DNA of 64,000 nucleotides, taken from the NCBI RefSeq assembly GCF_000264945.2, contig NZ_CP013070.1:1860001-1924000 (forward strand). Reading direction: 5' to 3'. Of this stretch, positions 6,894 through 15,883 are shown one piece after another. Within the stretch, counting starts at the first letter, position 1, and each line of letters opens with the position of its first letter. Source of the DNA: Sphingobium indicum B90A. Its GTDB lineage: Bacteria; Pseudomonadota; Alphaproteobacteria; Sphingomonadales; Sphingomonadaceae. Made by a program: the position numbers and the translations under genes. The notes beneath the pieces are model-generated. The model was not told the DNA's origin. It saw nothing but the letters and a program-made list of their open reading frames with translations, and made no database searches.

Positions 6894-9275
6894 CTACCGC
6901 TGCGATCCGGAGAGCGCGGCCATCAGCGCGTCCTGATCGTAACGATAGATGCTGCTGTCCTGCGGACCGGCGGGCCGGGGCGTGGCGCGCAGATGGACGA
7001 TGCGGCAGCCCAGCAGTTCGCCGGCCTGCGACGCGTCCGATCCGGTGAACAGCACCACGTCCTGCGGGTCGACCGCTTCGTCGGCGGGCAGGCCCATCAC
7101 CACCTCATGCCCGGCCTGTCGAAGCAGCGGCGCCAATATCTCGCGGGTCCAGCCATCCTCGCTGTCGGCCAGCAGGCAGCGGCCGCTGCTCCGCTCGGCG
7201 ATCGGCTCGTCCGGCAGGGCGGCGAACAGGGCGAAGGGATTGATCACCTCCAGATGCTCGCCGTCGATCACCGCGACGCCGCTCAACAGGCCATGCATTG
7301 CGACCATGTCCGGCACGGCGGGCATTTCCACGATGTCGAGCACCGCGGCGACCGGATAGCAGGCCTCCCGCGCACCGTCGCGCAGGCGAAGCGCTGCGAC
7401 CTTCTCCTCGGAAAAGGCGTGATGACCGTTGGCGACCGGCACCAGCCGTCCGTCCAGGCGCACGAAGCCGCAACCGCCCGACCGGCCGAACAGCCGGGCG
7501 TCGATGTCCTCGACCCGCTCGATCAGCGACAGCTTCAGCAATCGACGCTCGCCCGAATATTCCTCGAACCGCAAGGCGGGAACCATCTCGACGACGCCCT
7601 GCGCCTCCTCGCCCTCTCCGGCCCGACGCGCCGCATGATCGTCGACGATATTGGGCAGGCGCGCCGCATTGGCGAGGCCCGCCGCATCCAGCAACAGCAT
7701 CGGCTTGCCATTGTCGGGCAGGGTCATGCCGGCATAGACGCCCGACGCCATCACCAGCGGCGATGCGGGACGGATCACGAGTTCCTCGTGATTTTCCACC
7801 GCCGACACGCCCATGGCGAACGGCACGCCGGTCGCGGAGCGCACGACCATCACGGCGCGCGGCCCCGGCTGCGCGACGCGCTCCATGCCCAGCACATCCT
7901 CCAGATCGATCATCGAATGGCGGACGGAACGGATCGTCGCGATCTTGGCGCCGCCCACCTGCGCGATGTTCAGCGTCTCATTGTTGTCGTGCAGGATTTC
8001 CACGACGGCGGCGCGGGGAATGGCGAAATGCAGGTCGCCGGCCCGCACGATCAATCCCGGAATGATGGTCAGCGTCAGCGGCACCCGAAGGGTGATGGTC
8101 AATCCGCAGCCGGGCCGGTTGTCGAGCGCGATGACGCCGCCGATCCGCTCCACATTGGCGCGCACCACGTCCATGCCGACGCCGCGCCCGGAAATGGCCG
8201 TGACCTGGTTGGCGGTCGAAAGGCCGGGGTGGAAGATCAGGTCGAGCTTCTCCGCCTCGCTCATCCGCGCCGCCGCTTCGGGCGTCAGGCGGCCCGCAGC
8301 AATAGCCTTGTCGACCAACCGTCCGGTGTCGATCCCATGCCCGTCATCGGAAATCTCTATGACGATCTGGTTGCCCGACTGGCGCGCTTCCAGCCGCAGC
8401 CGGCCCGCTTCGGGCTTGCCCAGCGCCCGCCGCTTTTCCGGCGTCTCTATGCCATGGTCGATGCTGTTGCGGACGATATGGGTGAGCGGATCGACGACCA
8501 TCTCGACCATTTCCCGGTCCATCTCGACATCGCCGCCCTCCAGGCTAAGGTCGATGCGCTTGCCCAGATCCCGGCCAAGGTCGCGCACCATGCGCGGGAT
8601 GGCGGTGAACAGCCGGTCGACGCGTTGCATCCGCGTCTTGGAAATGGCGTCGCGCATGTCCGCCACGCAGGTCGACAGCCGTTCGAAGGCGCTCTCCAGC
8701 TCCGGATCGCCCGACCGTTCGCGCAGCTTGCGCGACAGCTCGTTGCGGGCCAGCACCATGTCGGACACGCCGTTCATCAACTGGTCGATCAGCGACAGCG
8801 GCAGGCGGATGGTGCGCGGCGCCGCCTGCCCGCCCGAAGCCCTCGCCACCGCGACGGCCGCCGTCAGTGACTCATTCTCATCCGGCCCGGCAACCTCCGC
8901 CGCGACCAGCCTGCCGGTCAGCGCGGCGATCAGATAATCGTCATTCTCCTGCGGCAGGGCGGCGCCGATGGCCACCGCCTCCGCCAGTTCCGCGATGCGG
9001 TCCATGATGCCCAGAACGGCGCTGACGGTGGCCGGGTCGGCGATCCGCTTGCCCGCCCGGATTTCCGACAACACATCCTCGGCCGCGTGGCTCAGCCGTT
9101 CGAAGCGCGGCAGGTTCAGGAAGCCGCAGCTTCCCTTCACCGTATGGAAAAAGCGGAAAATGGCGTCCAGCCGGTCCCGGTCGGCGGGATCGGCTTCCCA
9201 GGCGACGACCTCTCCAGCCAGCGCCTCCAGCGTTTCCTGCGTTTCCGATATGAATTCCTGGAGTAGCTCGTCCAT
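6894..9275 (-). CDS. cheA: chemotaxis histidine kinase CheA with degenerate C-terminal receiver-like domain
   Basis: The 793-residue protein begins with an HPt domain (phosphorylated H44 in FHTVKGSCGFL). There follow a dimerisation helix pair, an HATPase domain with N-box NSIDHGIETPEKR and G-box DDGHGID, and a CheW-like domain around 400-540. A second, poorly conserved CheW-like stretch seems to follow at about 560-690. Residues 700-793, starting CLLADSEDGW, look like a receiver domain in fold pattern. They keep acidic residues after the first strand but have VVLFTGSD where the phosphoacceptor strand should be. The kinase core looks intact. It is the first gene of the operon cheA-W-Y-B-R. Confidence 0.95.
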   Translation of the reverse strand: MDELLQEFISETQETLEALAGEVVAWEADPADRDRLDAIFRFFHTVKGSCGFLNLPRFERLSHAAEDVLSEIRAGKRIADPATVSAVLGIMDRIAELAEAVAIGAALPQENDDYLIAALTGRLVAAEVAGPDENESLTAAVAVARASGGQAAPRTIRLPLSLIDQLMNGVSDMVLARNELSRKLRERSGDPELESAFERLSTCVADMRDAISKTRMQRVDRLFTAIPRMVRDLGRDLGKRIDLSLEGGDVEMDREMVEMVVDPLTHIVRNSIDHGIETPEKRRALGKPEAGRLRLEARQSGNQIVIEISDDGHGIDTGRLVDKAIAAGRLTPEAAARMSEAEKLDLIFHPGLSTANQVTAISGRGVGMDVVRANVERIGGVIALDNRPGCGLTITLRVPLTLTIIPGLIVRAGDLHFAIPRAAVVEILHDNNETLNIAQVGGAKIATIRSVRHSMIDLEDVLGMERVAQPGPRAVMVVRSATGVPFAMGVSAVENHEELVIRPASPLVMASGVYAGMTLPDNGKPMLLLDAAGLANAARLPNIVDDHAARRAGEGEEAQGVVEMVPALRFEEYSGERRLLKLSLIERVEDIDARLFGRSGGCGFVRLDGRLVPVANGHHAFSEEKVAALRLRDGAREACYPVAAVLDIVEMPAVPDMVAMHGLLSGVAVIDGEHLEVINPFALFAALPDEPIAERSSGRCLLADSEDGWTREILAPLLRQAGHEVVMGLPADEAVDPQDVVLFTGSDASQAGELLGCRIVHLRATPRPAGPQDSSIYRYDQDALMAALSGSQR

Positions 9276-9437
9276 TCCACCGCCTCATGGATAGGCGCGG
9301 ACCATGGCGCGGCTGTGGTTAAATCCCCGTTAAAGACAGCGACCGTGAAACCGCGAAAGGAAAAAGGGACGCCGCGACCGGCAGTCGCGACGCCCCTTGC
9401 GGCTCGGTTAACGGCGCTGAACCTGGAGCGCGATGCT

Positions 9438-9713
9438 CTATTGCGCCTCGCGCTTCTCAACCGAATCGCCCGCCTTCTCGCCAGCTTCGCGAGTGGCGTC
9501 CGCCTTGTTTTCCAGCGCGTCCGCGGCATTTTCGGCGGCGGCTTCGGCATTGCCGCTCAGATTATCGGCCATCGCTTCCATATTGTCGGCCTGGTTGTCG
9601 ATGGCGTCCGCCTGATTCTCATACGCGTTCTCGACCTTGTTCTCCTGCTTGGAATCGCACGCAGCAAGCGCGATCAGGCTGGCAAGGCCAAGGACTGATA
9701 CGATGGTTTTCAC
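9438..9713 (-). CDS. small Ala/Asn/Asp-rich lipoprotein, function unknown
   Basis: The 91-residue protein has a lipoprotein signal (MKTIVSVLGL...LIALAAC, lipidated Cys19). The mature part is almost entirely built from short Ala/Asn/Asp/Glu repeats such as NQADAIDNQADN and AEAAAENAADALENKAD. These should form one long amphipathic helix or coiled coil. I chose the GTG at 9713 because a GGAG ribosome site lies just upstream and the signal peptide starts there; an upstream ATG at 9794 would bury the signal. It is probably a periplasmic, membrane-anchored helical protein, perhaps an Lpp-like or stress-related one. No family name can be given with confidence. Confidence 0.75.
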   Translation of the reverse strand: MKTIVSVLGLASLIALAACDSKQENKVENAYENQADAIDNQADNMEAMADNLSGNAEAAAENAADALENKADATREAGEKAGDSVEKREAQ

Positions 9714-9848
9714 GGCGTTTTCTCCTGTTGCGCCCCCATGGGCTGACGTCATTCGGCAAGGGTGCCGGAAGCCCGGAACCCTGACGCCCATCAACTGGTC
9801 GCGCGAAGGATGGTTCCCGCCGCACGCTCCTTTCGTCGCGGAAACGAC

Positions 9849-10277
9849 TTATTTTTTAAGGGAATCGCGGATTTCGCGCAGCAGCATCACGTCTTCCGGC
9901 GTTGCGGCGGGGCCTTCCTCAGGCTTGGGCATCAGCTTGTTCACCGCCTTGACCAGCAGGAAGATGATGAAGGCCAGGATCAGGAAATTGACGAACACGG
10001 TCAGGAATTCGCCCCAGCCGGACATGGCGACCCCGGCTGCCTTCAGGTCGCCATAGCTTTCCGGATTCCCCTTGAACCCGGCGGGCAGGTCGCCCAGCCG
10101 GATGAAGTAGCGGGAAAAGTCCGCCCCGCCGAAGACATAGCCGACCACCGGCATGATCAGATCGTCGGTCAACGATTTGGTGATGGTGGCGAAGGCGCCG
10201 CCGATGATCACGCCCACGGCCAGGTCGATGACGTTGCCGCGGTTGATGAACGTCTTGAATTCGGAAATCAGCCCCAT
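9849..10277 (-). CDS. mscL: large-conductance mechanosensitive channel MscL
   Basis: The 142-residue protein starts [26 protein letters not shown], which holds the MscL N-terminal amphipathic helix and the first pore-lining transmembrane helix. A periplasmic loop and a second helix ([19 protein letters not shown]) follow, then the cytoplasmic bundle helix near [14 protein letters not shown]. MscL opens under membrane tension and releases solutes on hypo-osmotic shock. The length matches the family. The start is the ATG at 10277; a longer frame reaching 10457 has no homologous sequence and overlaps the divergent lemA gene. Confidence 0.96.
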   Translation of the reverse strand: MGLISEFKTFINRGNVIDLAVGVIIGGAFATITKSLTDDLIMPVVGYVFGGADFSRYFIRLGDLPAGFKGNPESYGDLKAAGVAMSGWGEFLTVFVNFLILAFIIFLLVKAVNKLMPKPEEGPAATPEDVMLLREIRDSLKK

Positions 10278-10380
10278 GGCAAAACCCCTTGTTCCGATTG
10301 CGATAGGAAAAAGCATGGGCCGTTGCGAAGGGTTCCACAACCGCCTATTTCCATGGGCGAAACAAGCCAGAGGATGTTCC

Positions 10381-10983
10381 ATGACGATCCTGCGCCAATT
10401 CCGCCTGTTCCTCCTGCCGCTGCTGGGCGCCTTTGCCCTGTCCGCCTGCGGCATCAACAGCGTCCCCGCCGCGGAGGAGGCCGCAAAAGCGAAATGGGCC
10501 GACGTCCAGGCGCAATATCAGCGCCGGGCGAACCTGATCGACAATCTGGTGGCGACCGTGAAGGCCGCCGGCAAGCTGGAACAGGACACGCTGGTCAAGG
10601 TAACCGAAGCCCGTTCCAAGGCGACATCGGTTCAGGTCAATGCCGATGATCTGTCCGACCCCGCCAAGGTGCAGCAGTTCCAGCAGGCCCAGGCGCAACT
10701 GAGCCAGGGGCTGGGCCGCCTTCTCGCCTCGGTCGAGGCCTATCCGGACCTCAAGGCCAATCAGAATTTCCTCGACCTCCAGTCGCAACTGGAAGGGACG
10801 GAGAACCGCATCGCCGTCGCCATCCGCGACTATAATGAAGCGGTGCGCGCCTATAATACCCGCATCCGCACCTTCCCCGACGCGATCGGTGCGAAGATCA
10901 TCCATGGCGCCAAGCCGATGACCCCGTTCCAGGCCACCACGCCCGGCGCGGAAGAAGCGCCGAAGGTCGATTTCGGCAACTGA
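10381..10983 (+). CDS. LemA family protein (lipoprotein-type N-terminus)
   Basis: The 200-residue protein has a signal sequence ending in a lipobox (FALSAC, Cys20). A LemA domain follows, with the recognisable [37 protein letters not shown] and [16 protein letters not shown] segments; these are long helices. LemA proteins are membrane-anchored and of uncertain function. They are very often encoded beside TPM-domain proteins, as here. The ATG at 10381 gives a proper signal peptide, while the open frame upstream overlaps mscL antisense. It is the first gene of a four-gene operon ending at 13019. Confidence 0.92.
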   Translation: MTILRQFRLFLLPLLGAFALSACGINSVPAAEEAAKAKWADVQAQYQRRANLIDNLVATVKAAGKLEQDTLVKVTEARSKATSVQVNADDLSDPAKVQQFQQAQAQLSQGLGRLLASVEAYPDLKANQNFLDLQSQLEGTENRIAVAIRDYNEAVRAYNTRIRTFPDAIGAKIIHGAKPMTPFQATTPGAEEAPKVDFGN

Positions 10984-10990
10984 TCCGGTG

Positions 10991-11803
10991 ATGCTCCGCC
11001 GCCTGTTCCTGATCCTCGCGCTGCTGGTTTTCATGCCCGCGGCGGGAGTGACGGGAATCGCGCCTTCCGCACAGGCCCAGACCTTCCCCAAGCTGACCGG
11101 CCGGGTGGTGGACGACGCCGCCCTGCTCTCCCCGCAACAGGAACAGGCGCTGACCGACAAGCTCGCGGCGCTGGAACGGCAGAGCGGACGGCAATTGGTG
11201 GTAGCGACCCTGCCCGACCTTCAGGGCTATGACATATCCGATTATGGCTACCGGCTGGGCCGCGCCTGGGGGATCGGCGACAAGGAAAAGAATGAGGGCG
11301 CACTGCTGATCGTCGCACCTAACGAACGCAAGGTGCGGATCGAGGTCGGCTACGGCCTGGAAGGCATCATGACCGACGCCCTGTCGTCCCAGATCATCCG
11401 CAACGCCATCACGCCCCGGTTCAAGGCGGGCGACTTGCCCGGCGGCATCGATGCGGGCGTGGACGCGATCGGCAAGCTGCTGACCCTGCCGCCGGACGAG
11501 GCCAGGGCGCTTGCGGCGCAGGCCGAGGCAAAGGCGCGCGACGCGTCGGACGATGGCGGGACATTCATGGCGATATTCTGGCTCATCATCGTCGCGATCA
11601 TCGTCATCGCCATGCTTTCCGGACGGGGCAAGGGGCGACGCTATCGGGGTGGATCGGGACCGATCATCCTCTGGGGACCGGGCGATTCCGGCTGGGGCGG
11701 CGGCGGTGGATCGGGCTGGGGCGGTGGCGGCTGGGGCGGTGGCGGCGGCTTTTCCGGCGGCGGCGGCAGCTTCGGCGGCGGCGGCGCTTCGGGGGACTGG
11801 TGA
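10991..11803 (+). CDS. TPM-domain secreted/membrane protein (YgcG-like) with Gly-rich tail
   Basis: The 270-residue protein has a signal peptide (LFLILALLVFMPAAG), a TPM domain at about residues 30-170 (for example LTGRVVDDAALLSPQQEQAL and RKVRIEVGYGLEG), one transmembrane helix (FMAIFWLIIVAIIVIAML), and a glycine- and tryptophan-rich tail of about 50 residues. This is the classic YgcG layout, with the TPM domain in the periplasm. Some TPM proteins have phosphatase activity or help assemble membrane complexes; the role here is unknown. The start ATG at 10991 is 7 bp after lemA; a GTG one codon upstream is possible. It overlaps the next gene by one base (TGATG). Confidence 0.9.
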   Translation: MLRRLFLILALLVFMPAAGVTGIAPSAQAQTFPKLTGRVVDDAALLSPQQEQALTDKLAALERQSGRQLVVATLPDLQGYDISDYGYRLGRAWGIGDKEKNEGALLIVAPNERKVRIEVGYGLEGIMTDALSSQIIRNAITPRFKAGDLPGGIDAGVDAIGKLLTLPPDEARALAAQAEAKARDASDDGGTFMAIFWLIIVAIIVIAMLSGRGKGRRYRGGSGPIILWGPGDSGWGGGGGSGWGGGGWGGGGGFSGGGGSFGGGGASGDW

Positions 11804-12480
11804 TGCGCCTGATCATGAACGAAGCCGATCACGACCGCGTGACCGCCGCCGTGGCCGAAGCGGAAAAGGCGACCGATGGGGAGATCGTCACCATCGTCGC
11901 GCGCCGCTCCGACGCCTATCATGACGCGGGACTGCACTGGGCCATCGGCGCGGCGTTCCTGGTCCTGTCGGCGGCGGCGGCATTCCCGCAGCATTTCCGC
12001 CGCCTCTGTTCCTGGTTGCTGCAAAGCTGGGAGCATGAGATCGAGGATTGGAAGCTGTTGACGGTCCTGCTGGGCCTGCTGATCCTCAAATTCCTCCTCG
12101 TCCGCTACGCGCTCGCCTGGATGCCGCTGCGCATGGCCCTGACCCCGAAAGCCACCAAGGCCCGCCGCGTGCGCCGCCGCGCCATCACCCTGTTCCGAGC
12201 CGTCGCCCAGGGGCGCACGCGGGGGCGGACCGGCGTGCTCATCTACCTCTCGCTGGACGAACATCGGGCGGAACTGGTCGCGGATGCGGCGATCAACGAA
12301 AGAGTCGCGCCGGAGGTCTGGGGCGAGGCCATGGCGGCGCTGATCGATGGCGTGCGCGAAGGCCGCGCCGCCCAAGGCATGGCAGAGGCGGTGCGGCAGG
12401 TCGGCCGCGTATTGGCCGAGCATTTCCCGGCAACCGGCGACAATCCCAATGAACTGCCCGACAGGTTGATCGAATTATGA
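11803..12480 (+). CDS. TPM-domain membrane protein
   Basis: The 225-residue protein has an N-terminal TPM-like segment (MNEADHDRVTAAVAEAEKATDGEIVTIVARRS), two hydrophobic helices at about residues 45-60 and 85-100, and a second TPM half (GVLIYLSLDEHRAELVADAAI and the following helices). The membrane hairpin is inserted in the domain, as in a known family of TPM membrane proteins that accompany LemA and YgcG. Its ATG overlaps the stop of the preceding gene and its own stop overlaps the NUDIX start (ATGA). The three proteins are therefore probably made together. Confidence 0.85.
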   Translation: MRLIMNEADHDRVTAAVAEAEKATDGEIVTIVARRSDAYHDAGLHWAIGAAFLVLSAAAAFPQHFRRLCSWLLQSWEHEIEDWKLLTVLLGLLILKFLLVRYALAWMPLRMALTPKATKARRVRRRAITLFRAVAQGRTRGRTGVLIYLSLDEHRAELVADAAINERVAPEVWGEAMAALIDGVREGRAAQGMAEAVRQVGRVLAEHFPATGDNPNELPDRLIEL

Positions 12481-13019
12481 GCGAACAGGACGGAACCTCC
12501 CCCGAGGAGATCATGTGGGAGGGCCGCTTCATCACCGCCAAGCGGCGGGGCCGCTGGGAATATGTCGGCCGGGCGCGAGGCATCCGCGCCGCCGTCATCC
12601 TGGCCGTGGATGAGGCTGCGGATGGCCGGCATGTGCTGCTGGTCGACCAATATCGCGTGCCGCTGGGCCGCCGCTGCATCGAACTGCCCGCCGGGCTGGT
12701 GGGCGACCAGGATGAGGGCGAGGAAGCCATGCTCGCCGCCGCCCGCGAACTGGAGGAGGAGACCGGCTACCGACCCGGCCGGCTGGAAAATCTGGGCGAA
12801 TATTACAGTTCGCCGGGCATGGTGTCGGAGAGCTTCAGCCTGTTCCGCGCCCACGACCTCATGAAAACCGGCGAAGGCGGCGGCGTGGAAGGCGAGGACA
12901 TACTGGTCCACCGCGTGCCGCTGAACGCCATCCACGACAGGATCGCGGCATGGCGGATGGACGGTTTCGCAATCGACGTGAAATTGCTGCTGCTGCTGGG
13001 CGCTGGATTCGCGAACTGA
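12477..13019 (+). CDS. NUDIX hydrolase, ADP-ribose pyrophosphatase-like
   Basis: The 180-residue protein has a complete Nudix box at residues 76-98 (G-x5-E82-x7-R90-E91-L-x-E94-E95-x-G97-Y). The upstream segment LVDQYRVPLGRRCIELPAG and the downstream EYYSSPGMVSE are typical of ADP-ribose or sugar-nucleotide diphosphatases (NudF type). It would hydrolyse nucleoside diphosphates linked to another moiety, in the cytoplasm. It overlaps the preceding membrane gene by four bases. What links it to LemA and TPM proteins is not clear. It converges with prmA. Confidence 0.9.
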   Translation: MSEQDGTSPEEIMWEGRFITAKRRGRWEYVGRARGIRAAVILAVDEAADGRHVLLVDQYRVPLGRRCIELPAGLVGDQDEGEEAMLAAARELEEETGYRPGRLENLGEYYSSPGMVSESFSLFRAHDLMKTGEGGGVEGEDILVHRVPLNAIHDRIAAWRMDGFAIDVKLLLLLGAGFAN

Positions 13020-13062
13020 GGCCGTGGCCAAGCGATCGGGCAGCGATTCCCCGCGTTGAAAA

Positions 13063-14079
13063 TCAAAGACTGCCGAAGCCGGGCGCTTCTCCACGCGCAT
13101 TGCCGTCGATGCGGATCGGGCGCCTCCAGCCGATCCGGGGCCGCTTGCGCAGGCGGAGGGTAGGCCAGTCGCCCCGGTCCGCCCGCTCGGCCAGGCGCAT
13201 CCCCTGGGCGCGATAGGCGGCGAGCACCGCATCGGCCTGTTCCCGGAGCAGCCCCGCAAGCAGGATGGTGCCGCCTTCCTCCACCAGCGCGCAAAGCGAC
13301 GGGGCGAGTTCGATCAGCGGACCGGCCAGGATATTGGCGATCAGCAGGTCATAGGGCGCGCGCGTCGCAATCGCCGGGTGATCCGCGCCGGCGGCGGTGT
13401 AGAGCGCAAGCTGCCCCTGCCCCTTGCCCGTCGCAACGCCATTGGCCACGGCGTTGGCGGCGCTGATCTCGACCGCCACGGGGTCGATGTCCGACGCGGT
13501 CGCATAGGCCCGCGGCCAAAGGTGCAGCGCGGCGAAGGCAAGCAGGCCGGTGCCCGTGCCGATGTCCGCGACATTGCCGAAACGCATGCCGACGCGCCGC
13601 ATGCGGTCGAGCATGATCAGGCAGCCCGCCGTGGTTTCATGCTGGCCCGTGCCGAAGGCGCGGCTCGCCTCGATCAGGAAATTGACGTGGCCGGGCGCCG
13701 CAGGATCGCCGGCCAGGTTGCGGACGTGGAAGCGGCCGGCGGTGACGGGTTCCAACCCCTGCTGGCTCAACGTCACCCAATCCTCATCGGGCAATTGCTC
13801 GATCACCGGCTTGATGCCGGCGGCGCTGGGGACGAGCGAGCGGAGCAGCCGGATCGCGGCGGGGCCGGGCTGGCCTTCGAAATAGGCGTCCAGCCGCCAG
13901 CTCTGCTCATTATCAGGCTCCGCTTCGCTGGTCATCAGCACGGGCGGCCGATCCATCAGGGCAAAGGCAGCGATGTCGCCATCCAGCGCCTCAGCCTCGG
14001 CGCGGGTGCAGGGGAAGGTCACTTTCCAGCTTTGCGCCTTGGCTTCGGCGGGCGCGGAGGGAAGGGTTAGATCGTTCAT
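13063..14079 (-). CDS. prmA: ribosomal protein L11 methyltransferase (PrmA-like)
   Basis: The 338-residue protein has the PrmA SAM-binding motif VADIGTGTGLLAFAAL near residue 170, preceded by ASRAFGTGQHETT. The catalytic-site segment LIANILAGPLIELAP lies near 245. PrmA trimethylates lysines of ribosomal protein L11; loss of the modification usually has little effect. The N-terminal domain (WRLDAYFEG) is the substrate-recognition part, poorly conserved as usual in alphaproteobacteria. The C-terminus has an extra tail of about 25 residues beyond the fold (RIGWRRPIRIDGNARGEAPG). It stands alone on the minus strand. Confidence 0.92.
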   Translation of the reverse strand: MNDLTLPSAPAEAKAQSWKVTFPCTRAEAEALDGDIAAFALMDRPPVLMTSEAEPDNEQSWRLDAYFEGQPGPAAIRLLRSLVPSAAGIKPVIEQLPDEDWVTLSQQGLEPVTAGRFHVRNLAGDPAAPGHVNFLIEASRAFGTGQHETTAGCLIMLDRMRRVGMRFGNVADIGTGTGLLAFAALHLWPRAYATASDIDPVAVEISAANAVANGVATGKGQGQLALYTAAGADHPAIATRAPYDLLIANILAGPLIELAPSLCALVEEGGTILLAGLLREQADAVLAAYRAQGMRLAERADRGDWPTLRLRKRPRIGWRRPIRIDGNARGEAPGFGSL

Positions 14080-14231
14080 GACGCCGCCTTTAAACCTTTG
14101 GCGAATGGAGGGGAAGCGGCCACTTCAACTACCGAATGCGAACTTTTTTGCGGGGGCACCGCTCGCGAAAGGAGAAGCAGCGGGGAGCAGGCACGGCTTG
14201 CGCGTGCCGCTGTCGGCCATTGCGCATCGCG

Positions 14232-14915
14232 TCAGGCGTCCGCCCACCGCCGCAGAAGATTATGATACACGCCCGTCAAGCGGATGACCTGCGCATCGTC
14301 ATGCCCCAGTTCGCCCGCCAGCGCCTGAACGCTGCTGTCCAGATCGAACAGCATCTGCCGCGCCGCGTCGTCCCGCACCATGGACTGGAGCCAGAAGAAG
14401 CTCGCCACGCGCCGTCCCCGCGTCACCGGCTCCACCCGGTGCAGCGACGATGACGGATAGAGCACCGCATGACCCGCGGGCAGCTTCACCTGCTGCACGC
14501 CGAAATTGGTCTCGACCGTCAGTTCGCCGCCGTCATAGCGATCGGGTTCTTCCAGGAAGACGGTGATCGACAGGTCGGACCGCACGCGAAAGCCCGTGCC
14601 CGCCTGGATCCGCACTGCATTGTCGACATGGGTGCCGAAGGCCTGCCCGCCCGCATAGCTGTTGAACAGCGGCGGAAATATCTTCAGCGGCAGCGCGGCG
14701 GCGATGAACAGGGGCGAGCGGCGGAGGCCGTCGAGCACGATCTGCCCCGCCTGCTTCGCTTCGGCGCAATCCTCCGGCAGTTGCAGGTTGCGCTTGGCCA
14801 GCGCCGATTGATGGCCGGAGGTGACATTGCCGTCCACCCACTGCGCCGCGTCGATCAGGTCGCGCAGGCGCCGCACCGCATCGGCATCCAGCAATTCGGG
14901 AATGACGGTCAGCAT
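14232..14915 (-). CDS. Fe(II)/2-oxoglutarate-dependent dioxygenase, PiuC/YbiX type
   Basis: The 227-residue protein has the PKHD-type hydroxylase signature: iron ligands H96 and D98 in [10 protein letters not shown]159 in SSLHRVEPV, and the 2-oxoglutarate-binding R169. The segment [19 protein letters not shown] is the usual start of PiuC/YbiX proteins, and the length is typical. PiuC proteins are often encoded beside catecholate-siderophore receptors and are thought to help release iron or handle siderophores; the substrate is unknown. Here it lies 28 bp downstream of tonB and two genes after a Fiu-like receptor, which fits that role. It is probably iron-repressed with them. Confidence 0.93.
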   Translation of the reverse strand: MLTVIPELLDADAVRRLRDLIDAAQWVDGNVTSGHQSALAKRNLQLPEDCAEAKQAGQIVLDGLRRSPLFIAAALPLKIFPPLFNSYAGGQAFGTHVDNAVRIQAGTGFRVRSDLSITVFLEEPDRYDGGELTVETNFGVQQVKLPAGHAVLYPSSSLHRVEPVTRGRRVASFFWLQSMVRDDAARQMLFDLDSSVQALAGELGHDDAQVIRLTGVYHNLLRRWADA

Positions 14916-14943
14916 GGCGATGAGCGGAAACAGGCCATGTCCA

Positions 14944-15708
14944 TCATTCCGTCCCGCTGCGCAGGACGAAGGGAATCTCGACCACGCCCTTGACCCGGAC
15001 GGCCTGGCCGTCGCGCATCACGGGCCTCCAGCGCCAGCCGCGCACCGCGTCGCGCGCCGCATTGTCCAGCCGGGGAAAACCGCTGCTCCGGGCGATGGAC
15101 AGGCTCTCCACCGCGCCGTCCAGACCCAGCGTCAGCGCGAGGACGACCGTCCCCTGCTCGCGCTTGCGACGGCTTTCCACCGGATAGCGGGGCGGCTTGC
15201 CGGCGATCATCTGCGCGCCCAGGTCGCCGCCCTGGACGACGCTCGATCCCATGGATGCGGCGGGCGGCGCGGGCGGCGCGGAAACCGTGACGGGGGGAGC
15301 AGGCGGCGCAGGAGGCGCAATGTCCGGCGTGGTCGCCACTGTCGGCGCCGGCGGCTGGGGTACCTTCACCAATGGCGGCGGGGCGACGACCTCGGCCTGC
15401 GGGGGCGGGGGCGGCGCCTCCGCGGAAGGGGGCGGGGGTGGAGGCGGCATGAGGTTCACGACCGACAGGCGCGCCTCCCGCACGCGCTGCACATGATGCC
15501 GGGCCTGGACCAGCGCGGCGATCAGGACGGCATGAAGCAGGACGATGACAAGGACCGCCGGGTAGTTCAGTCCGCGCCGCGCGCCATAACGGGCCGGAGC
15601 AGCTTCAGGGCGGAAGGGCGCATTGGGGATGGAAGGCGGGGCGGCGGGCGGCGCGAGGATCGCGTCATCCTCCACCTCTTCAACAAATCTATCCGCTACG
15701 CGAAGCAT
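14944..15708 (-). CDS. tonB: TonB energy transducer
   Basis: The 254-residue protein has one transmembrane helix at about residues 50-68 and a long proline-rich periplasmic spacer at about 87-150. The C-terminal TonB domain at about 165-254 includes [20 protein letters not shown] and [15 protein letters not shown]. TonB transmits energy from ExbB-ExbD to outer-membrane receptors; exbB and exbD are not in this window. The N-terminal 45 residues form a somewhat long cytoplasmic tail. It sits between the receptor and the dioxygenase, all on the minus strand, so it probably serves this receptor. A Fur-like palindrome lies upstream at 15764-15778. Confidence 0.93.
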   Translation of the reverse strand: MLRVADRFVEEVEDDAILAPPAAPPSIPNAPFRPEAAPARYGARRGLNYPAVLVIVLLHAVLIAALVQARHHVQRVREARLSVVNLMPPPPPPPSAEAPPPPPQAEVVAPPPLVKVPQPPAPTVATTPDIAPPAPPAPPVTVSAPPAPPAASMGSSVVQGGDLGAQMIAGKPPRYPVESRRKREQGTVVLALTLGLDGAVESLSIARSSGFPRLDNAARDAVRGWRWRPVMRDGQAVRVKGVVEIPFVLRSGTE

Positions 15709-15763
15709 GCCAGATCCCCTTTGCCGCCGTGCAGGCGAAGCCCGTCCATAACGCGAATCCTAA

Positions 15764-15778
15764 TGCTACTCAATCGCA
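15764..15778 (-). promoter_or_regulatory. possible Fur-type palindrome upstream of tonB
   Basis: On the minus strand the 15-mer reads TGCGATTGAGTAGCA. It resembles the TGCGA-N5-TCGCA site at 18487-18501 with one mismatch in the arms. It lies 56 nt upstream of the tonB start. This is only a resemblance to the first site, so it is a weak call. Confidence 0.3.
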
Positions 15779-15845
15779 TCTTTGCGAAGGGACCGGACGG
15801 GCGGCGACCCGAGGAGGATGGGAGTGCATCGCCGCCCGCCCGTTT

Positions 15846-15872
15846 CCCCCGGCAAGGGACGAGTGCCGGGGG
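15846..15872 (-). terminator. GC-rich hairpin after the receptor gene
   Basis: A perfect 9-bp stem (CCCCCGGCA with TGCCGGGGG, 9-nt loop) starts 11 nt beyond the receptor stop codon. There is no good U tract, so it may act as an mRNA-stabilising or attenuating structure between the receptor and tonB rather than as a full terminator. A second inverted pair, GGGCGGCGA/TCGCCGCCC at 15799-15807 and 15829-15837, follows. Confidence 0.45.
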
Positions 15873-15883
15873 ATAGGGATCGG

